From positions 1 to 41,854 of the forward strand of contig JADJGZ010000035.1 of assembly GCA_016707785.1 (NCBI GenBank): 41,854 nt of DNA, given 5' to 3'. Of the stretch, positions 1-7,131 are shown piece by piece (within the stretch, counting starts at the first letter, position 1; every line of letters begins with the position of its first letter). A program made the position numbers and the translations under genes. The notes below the pieces were generated by a model. It ran no database searches. It had not been told where the DNA came from and saw only the letters and a program-made list of their open reading frames with translations. This DNA comes from Bacteroidales bacterium (GTDB lineage Bacteria; Bacteroidota; Bacteroidia; Bacteroidales; UBA4417).

Positions 1-2
1 AA

Positions 3-599
3 ACAGGTATTCATGGGGCAAATTTTGTAGGCGCCATCATTTCTCCAAATTCCATTAATTCTGCATGGGTCAAAAAGGAACTTGAAATCGCAATGACGCA
101 TGAAAAGTATCTTAATAAAACTAAAGTAATTGCAATAATCTGTGAAAAGTGTGAATTGCCAGAGTTTTTACAAAATCGATTAAATGTAGATTTTACAGAC
201 TCTCTAAAATTTCAGTTTGCATTTGAGAAATTAATAACAGCAATTATTGAAAAAGCTCCTCCAGTGTTATTTTCAGCTAGAGAAGCCCTTATCGAATTAA
301 AAGGTAAAACAAGAGGAGTCGGAAATCTTGTTGGGATTAGCCAGCAAGGAATTAACCAACAATATATTAACTTAAATAATCGTGGTAACTGGAATTCTGC
401 AGACGCAAAAACTGGAAGAAGCAGAACCTGGATTGCAGAATATTTTAATTATAATACTCTCAAATATAATTCTTTTGGTTTTTGTGACGGTCAAATTACT
501 GAATATCCAATTTTAACTGTTCCAAAAGAACATTCCCAAAAGATTCAAGTAGTAAATTTTGTTGTTATTGATTCAGTAGATTATAAACAAAGCTATTAA
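3..599 (+). CDS. TIR-domain protein, 5' end cut by window edge
   Basis: The reading frame is open from the first bases of the window, so the true start lies upstream. The visible N-terminal part (ISPNSINSAWVKKELEIAM, then KVIAIICEKCELPEFLQ and NRLNVDFTD) matches the second half of a bacterial TIR domain: a serine-rich loop, the S-x-W-x3-E motif whose glutamate is catalytic in TIR NADases, a buried beta strand and the closing F/D strand. TIR domains cleave NAD+ or make cyclic-ADP-ribose-type signals, often in anti-phage defence. About 100 residues follow the TIR part (AREALIELKGKTRGVGNLVG onward); I do not recognise them. Codons are AT-rich compared with genes further right. No partner effector or sensor is visible; decayed ORFs follow. 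TIR assignment is fairly sure; a defence role is inference. Confidence 0.75.
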   Translation, partial: TGIHGANFVGAIISPNSINSAWVKKELEIAMTHEKYLNKTKVIAIICEKCELPEFLQNRLNVDFTDSLKFQFAFEKLITAIIEKAPPVLFSAREALIELKGKTRGVGNLVGISQQGINQQYINLNNRGNWNSADAKTGRSRTWIAEYFNYNTLKYNSFGFCDGQITEYPILTVPKEHSQKIQVVNFVVIDSVDYKQSY

Positions 600-660
600 C
601 TATTTTAATAAGCAAAACCCTAATCTAAGTTCATACAAAGATATCATTATACTGACAAGG

Positions 661-966
661 ATGTTTTTTGATAATAAATCAAAAGCTTTCATATGGAAAA
701 TAATGTTTTATGATATTGTATTTGTTGAGTGTATTTATGCTTCAGATTTTTCTGCTAAAACTGGAGAACTACTTTTTGAACATTACGTGAGAGTATAGGA
801 GTTAGAAGAACAAAATAAATCTTATAATTTTAACAGTTCTGAAGATTCTAATTCATATGATATTTGGAAATATTTTAATGACAATATCCCAAATCTAAAA
901 TCAGTTATAATTAATGCTGCCGCCAATGCAAAAAGTAAAATTATTGGCGATATTAACCGACTGTGA
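661..966 (+). pseudogene. Decayed hypothetical gene with in-frame TAG
   Basis: One frame reads coherently for 101 codons from ATG at 661 to TGA at 964-966 and is interrupted only by a TAG at 796-798 (after FEHYVRV). The frame is also open upstream to about position 580, overlapping the end of the TIR gene, so the original start may be earlier. Product resembles an acidic/aromatic cytosolic protein (DFSAKTGELLFEHYVRV, then SYDIWKYFNDNIPNLKSV). I do not recognise a family. Codon use is AT-rich like the TIR gene, consistent with a former neighbour in the same accessory unit. A single substitution or a sequencing error would explain the stop. Confidence 0.45.
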
Positions 967-1013
967 TGATTAACAAAAATAAAATAATCATTAACCAACA
1001 TTAATAAGAAAAT

Positions 1014-1309
1014 ATGAAAAGTAATGTTACAATGACTCTTGCATTAGTGAACGGGATTGGAAATGTATTAACAGTAATTTCAATTCTTTGTTTCGTAATT
1101 TTCTTAATCCTCTGCTTTGTTTCGGGTTCTAGATTGGAGAAAGAATTATTTAATATAGTAGTATTGGTATTGTTGCTTTCTGGTTAATTGCACGAATTTG
1201 TAAAATAGTAATTCACAGTTCAGAAGGTTGATCTCTTCGCACAATTGAACTATCGAAACGAAATCAAAAAAAGCTACAACATGAATTCCTAAGGGCTGAA
1301 TCTGAATGA
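1014..1309 (+). pseudogene. Decayed small two-helix membrane protein gene
   Basis: ATG at 1014 begins a 57-codon ORF ending with TAA at 1185-1187. Its product is hydrophobic (VISILCFVIFLILCFVSGS), a clear transmembrane segment. The original gene was probably longer: from about 1154 another frame gives SIGIVAFWLIARICKIVIH, a second membrane segment, then TGA at 1229-1231, then a basic tail (LRTIELSKRNQKKLQHEFL) to TGA at 1307-1309. Joining these requires one frameshift and one stop readthrough, so I call it a decayed gene. Alternatively only the 57-residue peptide (1014-1187) is made. No family is recognised. Confidence 0.4.
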
Positions 1310-1488
1310 GTGATATTTTCAATCCTATAATCCATTTTAGGAAAAAGTGTTAGTTCCTAGCCATCTCCATCGAAACAAAACATCCTTTCAACTTGTTGTA
1401 AACAATACTTTTTTTCCCTCATTTTGTACAGAGCTAATCTTGTTGGCTTCATTTGAATGTTCTGGTATTAAAGGACAAATCAGCATAC

Positions 1489-2088
1489 ATGACCACCGAA
1501 TCATATAAAATCGCAGCACAAATCATGAAACCTCAGAAAGAACTTTCAGCAACAGAGCGTACTCAACTGCTCAATACATTAAAAGTCCGCTTTGCCAAAA
1601 ACATGAAACGCCATACAGGGTTTGAATGGGACAAAGTAATAACGAGGCTGGAATCCCATGAAGACAAATTATGGTCGCTTTACCAAATGGAAATGACTGG
1701 GGGAGAGCCTGATGTTGTTGGGTTTGATGCAGCCACCGGGGAATTTGTATTTTATGATTGTGCCGTGGAAAGTCCGAAAGGCCGGCGGTCTCTTTGTTAT
1801 GATTATGAAGCATTAGAATCGAGGAAGGAGTTCAAGCCAGAGGATTCTGCAATGGAAATGGCTGCAGCTATGGGTATTGAGTTATTAACGGAAGAGCAAT
1901 ACAGGTACCTTCAGCAACTGGGTAATTTCGATATGAAAACATCCAGTTGGGTCAAGACAACCGATGGAGTTCGTGAACTTGGGGGTGCTTTCTTTTGTGA
2001 TTACCGCTACGGACAAGTATTCCTGTATCACAATGGGGCCTCGTCCTATTACGCTGCCAGGGGATTTCGTGGCATGCTGAAGGTGTAA
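1489..2088 (+). CDS. DUF4256 family protein
   Basis: A 199-residue soluble protein that I recognise as DUF4256 from its conserved blocks: LNTLKVRFAKNMKRH near the start, MTGGEPDVVGFD, DCAVESPKGRRSLCYDYEAL, LTEEQYRYLQQLGNFD and KTSSWVKTTDGVRELGGAFF followed by a VFLYHNGASSYYAARGFRG end. No biochemical function is established for the family. There is no signal peptide or membrane segment. ATG at 1489 was chosen; a TTG 36 bases upstream would add 12 residues, and an ATG at 1528 would shorten it to begin MKPQKELSATE, which is close to where family members usually start. It stands alone on the plus strand, ending 30 bases before the convergent hydrolase gene. Confidence 0.8.
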   Translation: MTTESYKIAAQIMKPQKELSATERTQLLNTLKVRFAKNMKRHTGFEWDKVITRLESHEDKLWSLYQMEMTGGEPDVVGFDAATGEFVFYDCAVESPKGRRSLCYDYEALESRKEFKPEDSAMEMAAAMGIELLTEEQYRYLQQLGNFDMKTSSWVKTTDGVRELGGAFFCDYRYGQVFLYHNGASSYYAARGFRGMLKV

Positions 2089-2118
2089 AGCCGATGCTAA
2101 AACGAATTTGTTGAGAAA

Positions 2119-3375
2119 TTACTTCAATTCATCAAACCAGAGTATCGTACTGATCCCCCATGGTATGAGCCCGCTATCATGTGTAGCCGCCGGAATGGGG
2201 ATGAGTGTTACCTTTGAGGGACTCACACCAAGATCCACAAACTGGTTATAAATGATATCCGATTGTTCAGGTGGCACATTTTTATCAGCAGTTCCATGGT
2301 AAAAACGGATTGTAGCAGCCGGATTCCAGGCTTGCAGACTATTGTTAGTCATACTGGCCCTTAAGGAAGCAAACTCAGAGGAGGTCGCGAGTTCCAGCCG
2401 CAGGGCATCGGTAACAAGGCTGGCAATGGTATCTGTGAGTTGCTCATTAACCTCTGAGTTGGTATAATTTCCATTAAAGATCTCTGGTATACGGGTATTA
2501 AATGGCTCTTTAAAGAAGGCTGAAAGGGGTTGGGTAAGTTCACCCGATTCAATCCTGGAATAAATAAAATATGGCAGGTAAAGTGGTCCGGGATAGATTT
2601 CCTTGGCCAGCACATACTCCGACATTTCTTTAATATCATAGGCTCCGGCTCCACAGGAAGCAGCTGTAACCGTCATTTTATCTGTATAGTTCACTTCTGC
2701 TTCTTTTAATGCAGCCAGTGTGGCCCATCCTCCTTGAGAATATCCCATCAGGAAATGTTTTCCATTACTTTCTGCTTTCACACTCTTATCCTTTACCAGT
2801 TCCTGGGTTGCCAGTATCATATCCATCACCACCTGGTTACTGGAGACTTTGTCATAATAAGGGTGCAAAAGATCACTGCTACTGCCGAAACCGAGGTAGT
2901 CGGGGATACATACCACATACCCATGGCTGGCCATCAATTCGAGCAGGGTATAAAGGGGATCCGAAGGATTAACAGATGGGGCATTTAGTTTAAAAGTATT
3001 GGTCCCATTCTGGAAGCTGAGAATCGGGAAACTCTCCCCTGAAGCAGGTACACTAACCAATCCGGAAGCTATTACCTCAGCCCCTTTATATTGAGTTTTA
3101 TAGGTAATCTTGTAGAGGTCAACTCCGTATTCAACATCAGAAACCAGGGTGTCAATGCCGGGGTAAACTGAATTCATCGAACCCAGCAATACCCTGATAA
3201 AAGGAGCGCTGTAATTATTCAACTTTTCGAAATCAACCAGGTAAACGGTTTCAGAAGGGGTTGCTTCTTCCTCTTTTTGACAGCCAGAATAGACAATAAT
3301 GATTGAGAATACTATAAGATAGATGCTCACCCGAAACCATTTTCCGGTGATATTCAGATTATTACAAGAGTTCAT
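2119..3375 (-). CDS. Secreted alpha/beta-hydrolase (lipase/esterase-like) lipoprotein
   Basis: 418 residues with a lipoprotein signal: a long hydrophobic stretch ending in VYSGC, cysteine about residue 32, followed by QKEEE, the acidic pattern that marks surface export of Bacteroidota lipoproteins. The body is an alpha/beta-hydrolase resembling secretory lipases (LIP-type): ILSFQNGTNT, VVCIPDYLGFGSS, the nucleophile elbow GYSQGG, an aspartate in FYHGTADKNVPPEQSD and a late histidine in PAATHDSGLIPWG. These give a complete Ser-Asp-His triad, so it is probably an active esterase or peptidase-like hydrolase; the substrate is unknown. A TAnnTTTG-type -10 element lies about 75 bases upstream. It is divergent from the lipoprotein gene at 3647. 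Confidence 0.75.
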   Translation of the reverse strand: MNSCNNLNITGKWFRVSIYLIVFSIIIVYSGCQKEEEATPSETVYLVDFEKLNNYSAPFIRVLLGSMNSVYPGIDTLVSDVEYGVDLYKITYKTQYKGAEVIASGLVSVPASGESFPILSFQNGTNTFKLNAPSVNPSDPLYTLLELMASHGYVVCIPDYLGFGSSSDLLHPYYDKVSSNQVVMDMILATQELVKDKSVKAESNGKHFLMGYSQGGWATLAALKEAEVNYTDKMTVTAASCGAGAYDIKEMSEYVLAKEIYPGPLYLPYFIYSRIESGELTQPLSAFFKEPFNTRIPEIFNGNYTNSEVNEQLTDTIASLVTDALRLELATSSEFASLRASMTNNSLQAWNPAATIRFYHGTADKNVPPEQSDIIYNQFVDLGVSPSKVTLIPIPAATHDSGLIPWGISTILWFDELK

Positions 3376-3449
3376 AGAGTTTCCGGATAAGTTAAGATAT
3401 ATGATTTATAAAGGGATTCCAGTATTTGCAACCTAATCTTTAAAGAAAA

Positions 3450-3457
3450 CAAAAGTA
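3450..3457 (-). promoter_or_regulatory. Probable Bacteroidota -7 element for the hydrolase gene
   Basis: On the minus strand the bases read TACTTTTG, a match to the Bacteroidota -7 consensus TAnnTTTG, 75 bases upstream of the hydrolase ATG. The -33 element at the expected distance is weak. Confidence 0.35.
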
Positions 3458-3646
3458 GTTACGGATTGTTTTTATTGATAAAGGTAAACATATTATGCGG
3501 GAGCATTCATAAATTGCAACATACTGCCTTGTCCCGGACAAAAAACAATTTTTTATCAAGGCTATCGTTATAGTCAAAACCATTGAACAATTTACAGGGT
3601 TTATTAAAGAAAGCCCTGCCTATTGCTAAACCTCAATAAAACAAAT

Positions 3647-4468
3647 ATGAAACGACAGAGAAACTTCATTTTACTCGCTATTCTTTTTGCAATGACTCTT
3701 GGAATTCTGTCCACAACAGGTTGCAAGAAGGACGAAGATCCTCCAACAACTCCCGCCATCCCGCCACAAGCTGGATTCGTAATGAATTTCAATGATTTTT
3801 CCAGTGCCGGTGATACATTAAAATCAACAGCTCAAACTGATACTTATCTCAATTGGGGCTATTCCTATTTGAATGTAGCCATCTGGAATTCAGTTCTAAC
3901 CGTTGGGTTAGCGATCCCGGTTGCATCCTTTGCTGAAGCATTCAACCACGAAGCTATCTATCATCCGGATAATAATAACTGGACCTGGTCCTACAATTTC
4001 AATGTCGGCTTCACTGCCTATGAAGCAGAATTAACAGGAGCTTATGTTGCTGATAGTACCTCCTGGGAAATGAGAATTACCAAAGCCGGCGAATATGCTG
4101 ACTTCCTTTGGTATACCGGAAAAGCATCTGTTACTCAAACCGGTGGATACTGGATCTTAAAAGAGAACCCTCAAACCCCGGGAAACCTTCTTCGCATCGA
4201 CTGGAATAAGTATACGGATGGAACCTCTGATATTAAATACACGAACATTAAGTCCAATATTCCGGAGAATGGCTCCTATATCTATTATGGATCTACTCTT
4301 GATGTATTCAACAGGTTCTATCAAATTTACCATAAGAACCTGAATAATACCACCACCATTGAATGGAGTTCAACCCTCAAAAACGGGCATGTAAAAGATC
4401 CTGCTCATTTTAATGACATCAGTTGGCATTGTTGGGATTATACACTCCAGGATGTCATCTGTCCCTGA
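3647..4468 (+). CDS. Lipoprotein of unknown function
   Basis: 273 residues starting at ATG 3647; an upstream in-frame TTG at 3623 is less likely. The N-terminus is a classic lipoprotein signal (MKRQRNFILLAILFAM, lipobox LSTTGC), followed by KKDED, a lipoprotein export signal pointing to surface exposure. The mature part is rich in Trp, Tyr and Asn (NNWTWSYNFNVGF, GAYVADSTSWEMRITK, GGYWILKENPQTPGN), suggesting a beta-sandwich or beta-barrel-like fold. I do not recognise the family. It is monocistronic: a strong terminator begins 30 bases after the stop. Confidence 0.7.
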   Translation: MKRQRNFILLAILFAMTLGILSTTGCKKDEDPPTTPAIPPQAGFVMNFNDFSSAGDTLKSTAQTDTYLNWGYSYLNVAIWNSVLTVGLAIPVASFAEAFNHEAIYHPDNNNWTWSYNFNVGFTAYEAELTGAYVADSTSWEMRITKAGEYADFLWYTGKASVTQTGGYWILKENPQTPGNLLRIDWNKYTDGTSDIKYTNIKSNIPENGSYIYYGSTLDVFNRFYQIYHKNLNNTTTIEWSSTLKNGHVKDPAHFNDISWHCWDYTLQDVICP

Positions 4469-4497
4469 TCACCAAATAGTTAAGTAAATATCAAAAG

Positions 4498-4545
4498 AAC
4501 TCCCCGGAATGTCTTCAGCTTAGGTTGAAGATTTCCGGGGAGTTT
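4498..4545 (+). terminator. Strong hairpin terminator, possibly bidirectional
   Basis: AACTCCCCGGAA at 4498-4509 pairs perfectly with TTCCGGGGAGTT at 4533-4544. Inside, TCTTCA pairs with TGAAGA around an 8-base loop. It lies between the convergent lipoprotein gene and anti-sigma operon, so it may serve both. A long U-tract is not present (TTGCTTAAG follows). Confidence 0.75.
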
Positions 4546-4592
4546 GCTTAAGAGTATTATTATTCGTTTCTGCGATGTTTGTGGTCTTCCAG

Positions 4593-5249
4593 TTAGTTCA
4601 CGGTCACCAGCAGTTTTAACAGTGTACTGTCATCCCTGGCGGAACTACCTCTCTTTGATTGCCGGCTTATATCAGTAAGCAATCCAAGATTCCTGATCTG
4701 GCCCTGTATCTCATCGGGCAATGACTGTTCGGCCAATTCTACTGGTTTTATTTTATGGGGATTCCTCTCCTTTATTGTTGTATAGTCATTGCTATCTGAG
4801 GCAATAGCATCCTCCTTAAGACGCTCAACATAAACTGTATCTGTAATGGTAACTGTTCTAACTTCCACTTTGCCAGACTGGTTCATTCTAAGTAAAAAGG
4901 CAAAAGCAATCAGAATTAGGACTATTGCAGCAGGCAAAGCCACAGCCAGCCTGATTTTATATTGCAGGAAATTATACAAAGCACCGGTTTTGACAGGTTG
5001 CTTATGGCCATGGACCTGGTGAAACCGCGAAACCAGCTGTTCCCTGATACCAGGAATGGCTTTCAGCACTTCGGATTCCCGGGCAAAAATCTTGCGGGAA
5101 GAATGTATCATTGTTTTCAATTCGTCATAAGTAGCTTCCCCGAAATGATCTTTCACCCAAAGCTGATCTTCGGTGCTTAGCTGAGCAAAATCACTGGTCT
5201 CAAGAAGTTCCTGGAGCCTGGCAATAGCTTTCTGATCTGGTGTTTCCAT
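4593..5249 (-). CDS. Probable anti-sigma factor, single-pass membrane protein
   Basis: 218 residues: a cytoplasmic N-terminal half of about 100 residues rich in short helices (TPDQKAIARLQELLETSD), one transmembrane segment at about 101-121 (LAVALPAAIVLILIAFAFLL), and a periplasmic tail of about 95 residues. It begins 5 bases after the stop of the ECF sigma gene on the same strand, the normal arrangement of a sigma/anti-sigma pair. The topology fits, but no zinc-binding HxxxCxxC or FecR motif is visible, so the assignment rests on context and architecture. A one-helix anti-sigma factor of this kind is typically released by regulated proteolysis; an RseP-type protease is encoded at 40474-41796. 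Confidence 0.6.
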   Translation of the reverse strand: METPDQKAIARLQELLETSDFAQLSTEDQLWVKDHFGEATYDELKTMIHSSRKIFARESEVLKAIPGIREQLVSRFHQVHGHKQPVKTGALYNFLQYKIRLAVALPAAIVLILIAFAFLLRMNQSGKVEVRTVTITDTVYVERLKEDAIASDSNDYTTIKERNPHKIKPVELAEQSLPDEIQGQIRNLGLLTDISRQSKRGSSARDDSTLLKLLVTVN

Positions 5250-5254
5250 CTTAT

Positions 5255-5845
5255 CTAATTTTTATTCGGGTCAAAGATACTTAGGGTGGCTGCCAAGGAA
5301 CGGGTAGCATAGAAAAGGCGGGATTTTACCGTTCCCTCGGGGCAGTCGATCAATGTAGCGATTTCTTTAACGGGAAGGTCCTGCTGATATCGGAGCAGGA
5401 ATACCAACCTATGAATCTCCTCCATCTTATTAAGTGCATCAGAAAGCTGAGTTTCGAAGGATTGTAAGTCAATTGACAGTTCTGTAAGTTCTGGCATTGC
5501 CTCCTGTTTGATTTCATTCAATTTTTCAATGGAGTAGGATTCCCTGACATTCTGTCGCCTGTATTCATTTTTGCAAAGGTTATAGGCTACATTGAAAACC
5601 CAGGTATCGAAACGACGAAGAGGGTCAAATGCATTCGGATTTTCAATGATTTTCATAAAGATATCCTGCATGAAATCCTGGGCTTTGTTTTCATCTTTAT
5701 TGAGCATTCGATAGAAAAAATTGAGCAGTTTCCCGGCATAACGGTCATAGATTTCAGCAAAAGCCAACTTATGGCCCTCTTTCACCAGAGCCATAAGCTG
5801 TTCATCCGACATTTCAGAAAAATTTTGCTGTTTCAGCCTCATCAT
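5255..5845 (-). CDS. ECF-family RNA polymerase sigma factor
   Basis: 196 residues with the two domains of extracytoplasmic-function sigma-70 factors. Region 2 is at about 25-95 (AFAEIYDRYAGKLLNFFYRM, then AQDFMQDIFMKIIENP and FDTWVFNVAYNLCKNEYRRQ, the -10 recognition and core-binding helix). Region 4 is at about 135-190 (LVFLLRYQQDLPVKEIATLI, DCPEGTVKSRLFYATRSLA), the -35-binding helix-turn-helix. It directs RNA polymerase to a regulon that cannot be read from here. The gene sits between the secreted helical-repeat protein (3-base gap upstream) and the probable anti-sigma gene (5-base gap downstream), so all three are almost surely co-transcribed. Confidence 0.9.
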   Translation of the reverse strand: MMRLKQQNFSEMSDEQLMALVKEGHKLAFAEIYDRYAGKLLNFFYRMLNKDENKAQDFMQDIFMKIIENPNAFDPLRRFDTWVFNVAYNLCKNEYRRQNVRESYSIEKLNEIKQEAMPELTELSIDLQSFETQLSDALNKMEEIHRLVFLLRYQQDLPVKEIATLIDCPEGTVKSRLFYATRSLAATLSIFDPNKN

Positions 5846-5848
5846 GCT

Positions 5849-7018
5849 TTATTCACATACAAACTTAGACGAATATTCGCTTTTCATCCCAACAGATTCT
5901 GCAATTTTAAGTCCCAGTTGTTTAGCTTTCAGGGCTTTGTCGCTTTCTCCTGAAAGAGTATAATGTTCGCACAGTTTAATCAACATGGGCTCATATCCAA
6001 GGTTCATGTAGTTTACCAAGTCCAATCCCCTGTCATAAGTAAAGCCCTGGCTAAGATAATCCAACAGGAACCGGCTTTCAAAAGCCTTTCTCAAAAGGGC
6101 AATATTATCAACATTCTCTCCTGAAAAAAGCATGGCCAATCCTGTGAGGTACAGTGAATCGTCGATAGATTCAGTTTCGTAAGTATCTCTGTAAACTGTA
6201 TTGGCAATGTAAACAGGTCTTTTTGAATTATTGAGAATAAAATGGATGAGTTCTTTAAAATCCGGCACTTGTTCATTGGTATCTGAACCAAAAGCAGGAA
6301 GTTGCAATTCAGTGAAGATGCCGTCACGGTAAGCTTTTACAGACCCTAAAAGGAATATATTCAGAACCCTGACATTCTTTTTCACCCCAAGTGCATCCTG
6401 CAGCAACCACAATGGATAGGTATCATTGTCGCCGTTGGTAAACAAGACAGCATTGTCGGCCACTGACATCAGGACATTGTAATTATAGTTCAGCAGGGCC
6501 GGTGACATATCATTGCTATTGAACCATTGTTCAGCAATCTCTGCCCTTCCTTTTAACAATCCTTGTGTTTCATAGAAATTGATCATTAAGGGAAATACTT
6601 CGGGCCTGTTTTTACCCATTTCATAAGCCTTAAGAATTGTTTTCTCCTTAATGAGTTGAGGGAGACTTTCTTCTGAAGCCTTCATGAAATAATATTCATA
6701 TGTTCCAGGCACTGCTTTGGATGCTTCCTTCAAAATACTGCTCAGATTCTGAAAATAATCGACTTTCAGCGCATCATAGTCTTTACGGAACATCCGGGCA
6801 TACCGGTTTGCGCAATAATAATTAAACCAGGCATCAGCATCAGCAGGATTTTTTCCCAGAAATTCCTTCCACTGCTGTGCTAAATTTCTGTAATACTCAA
6901 AATCATGGTTTTCCTTTACAATGGTAACCACTTTTGCTGGCCTTTGTCCAAAAACTGCTGGGGGCAGGCAGCAAGCCGACAGGATTGTCATCAGGATTAA
7001 GAACGGAATAATTTTCAT
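5849..7018 (-). CDS. Secreted helical-repeat protein with DUF2723-like C-terminal half
   Basis: 389 residues with a signal sequence. The hydrophobic region holds a lipobox-like LSACC (cysteine about residue 16) but also a signal-peptidase-I-like AVFGQ, so lipoprotein or soluble periplasmic are both possible. The N-terminal part looks like TPR-type helices (YYRNLAQQWKEFLGKNPADA, WFNYYCANRYARMF). From about 185 the sequence matches the soluble C-terminal part of large Bacteroidota DUF2723 membrane proteins: VLFTNGDNDTYPLWLLQDAL, then GVKKNVRVLNIFLLGS. The membrane-embedded glycosyltransferase-like half of those proteins is absent. It is the first gene of an operon with the ECF sigma and anti-sigma genes, so it may sense or serve the same envelope response. 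Function unknown. Confidence 0.65.
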   Translation of the reverse strand: MKIIPFLILMTILSACCLPPAVFGQRPAKVVTIVKENHDFEYYRNLAQQWKEFLGKNPADADAWFNYYCANRYARMFRKDYDALKVDYFQNLSSILKEASKAVPGTYEYYFMKASEESLPQLIKEKTILKAYEMGKNRPEVFPLMINFYETQGLLKGRAEIAEQWFNSNDMSPALLNYNYNVLMSVADNAVLFTNGDNDTYPLWLLQDALGVKKNVRVLNIFLLGSVKAYRDGIFTELQLPAFGSDTNEQVPDFKELIHFILNNSKRPVYIANTVYRDTYETESIDDSLYLTGLAMLFSGENVDNIALLRKAFESRFLLDYLSQGFTYDRGLDLVNYMNLGYEPMLIKLCEHYTLSGESDKALKAKQLGLKIAESVGMKSEYSSKFVCE

Positions 7019-7048
7019 TTTTCAGATTTTCCATTGCTTACACCTGAG

Positions 7049-7104
7049 TTTTCAAATTTTCAAATTTTCAAATTGTCAAATTGTCAAATTGTCAAATTGT
7101 CGAG
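7049..7104. repeat. 8-bp tandem repeat after the ppk stop codon
   Basis: Seven contiguous 8-base units: TTTTCAAA three times, TTGTCAAA three times, then TTGTCGAG. A related unit (TTGTCGAA) touches the ppk stop codon at 7124-7131. On the coding strand of ppk it reads CGACAATT...GAAAATTTG, the same order and orientation as the repeat directly downstream of the SurA-like gene at 36846-36899. Confidence 0.85.
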
Positions 7105-7131
7105 CCAAATTCACTTCGGGAAATTGTCGAA

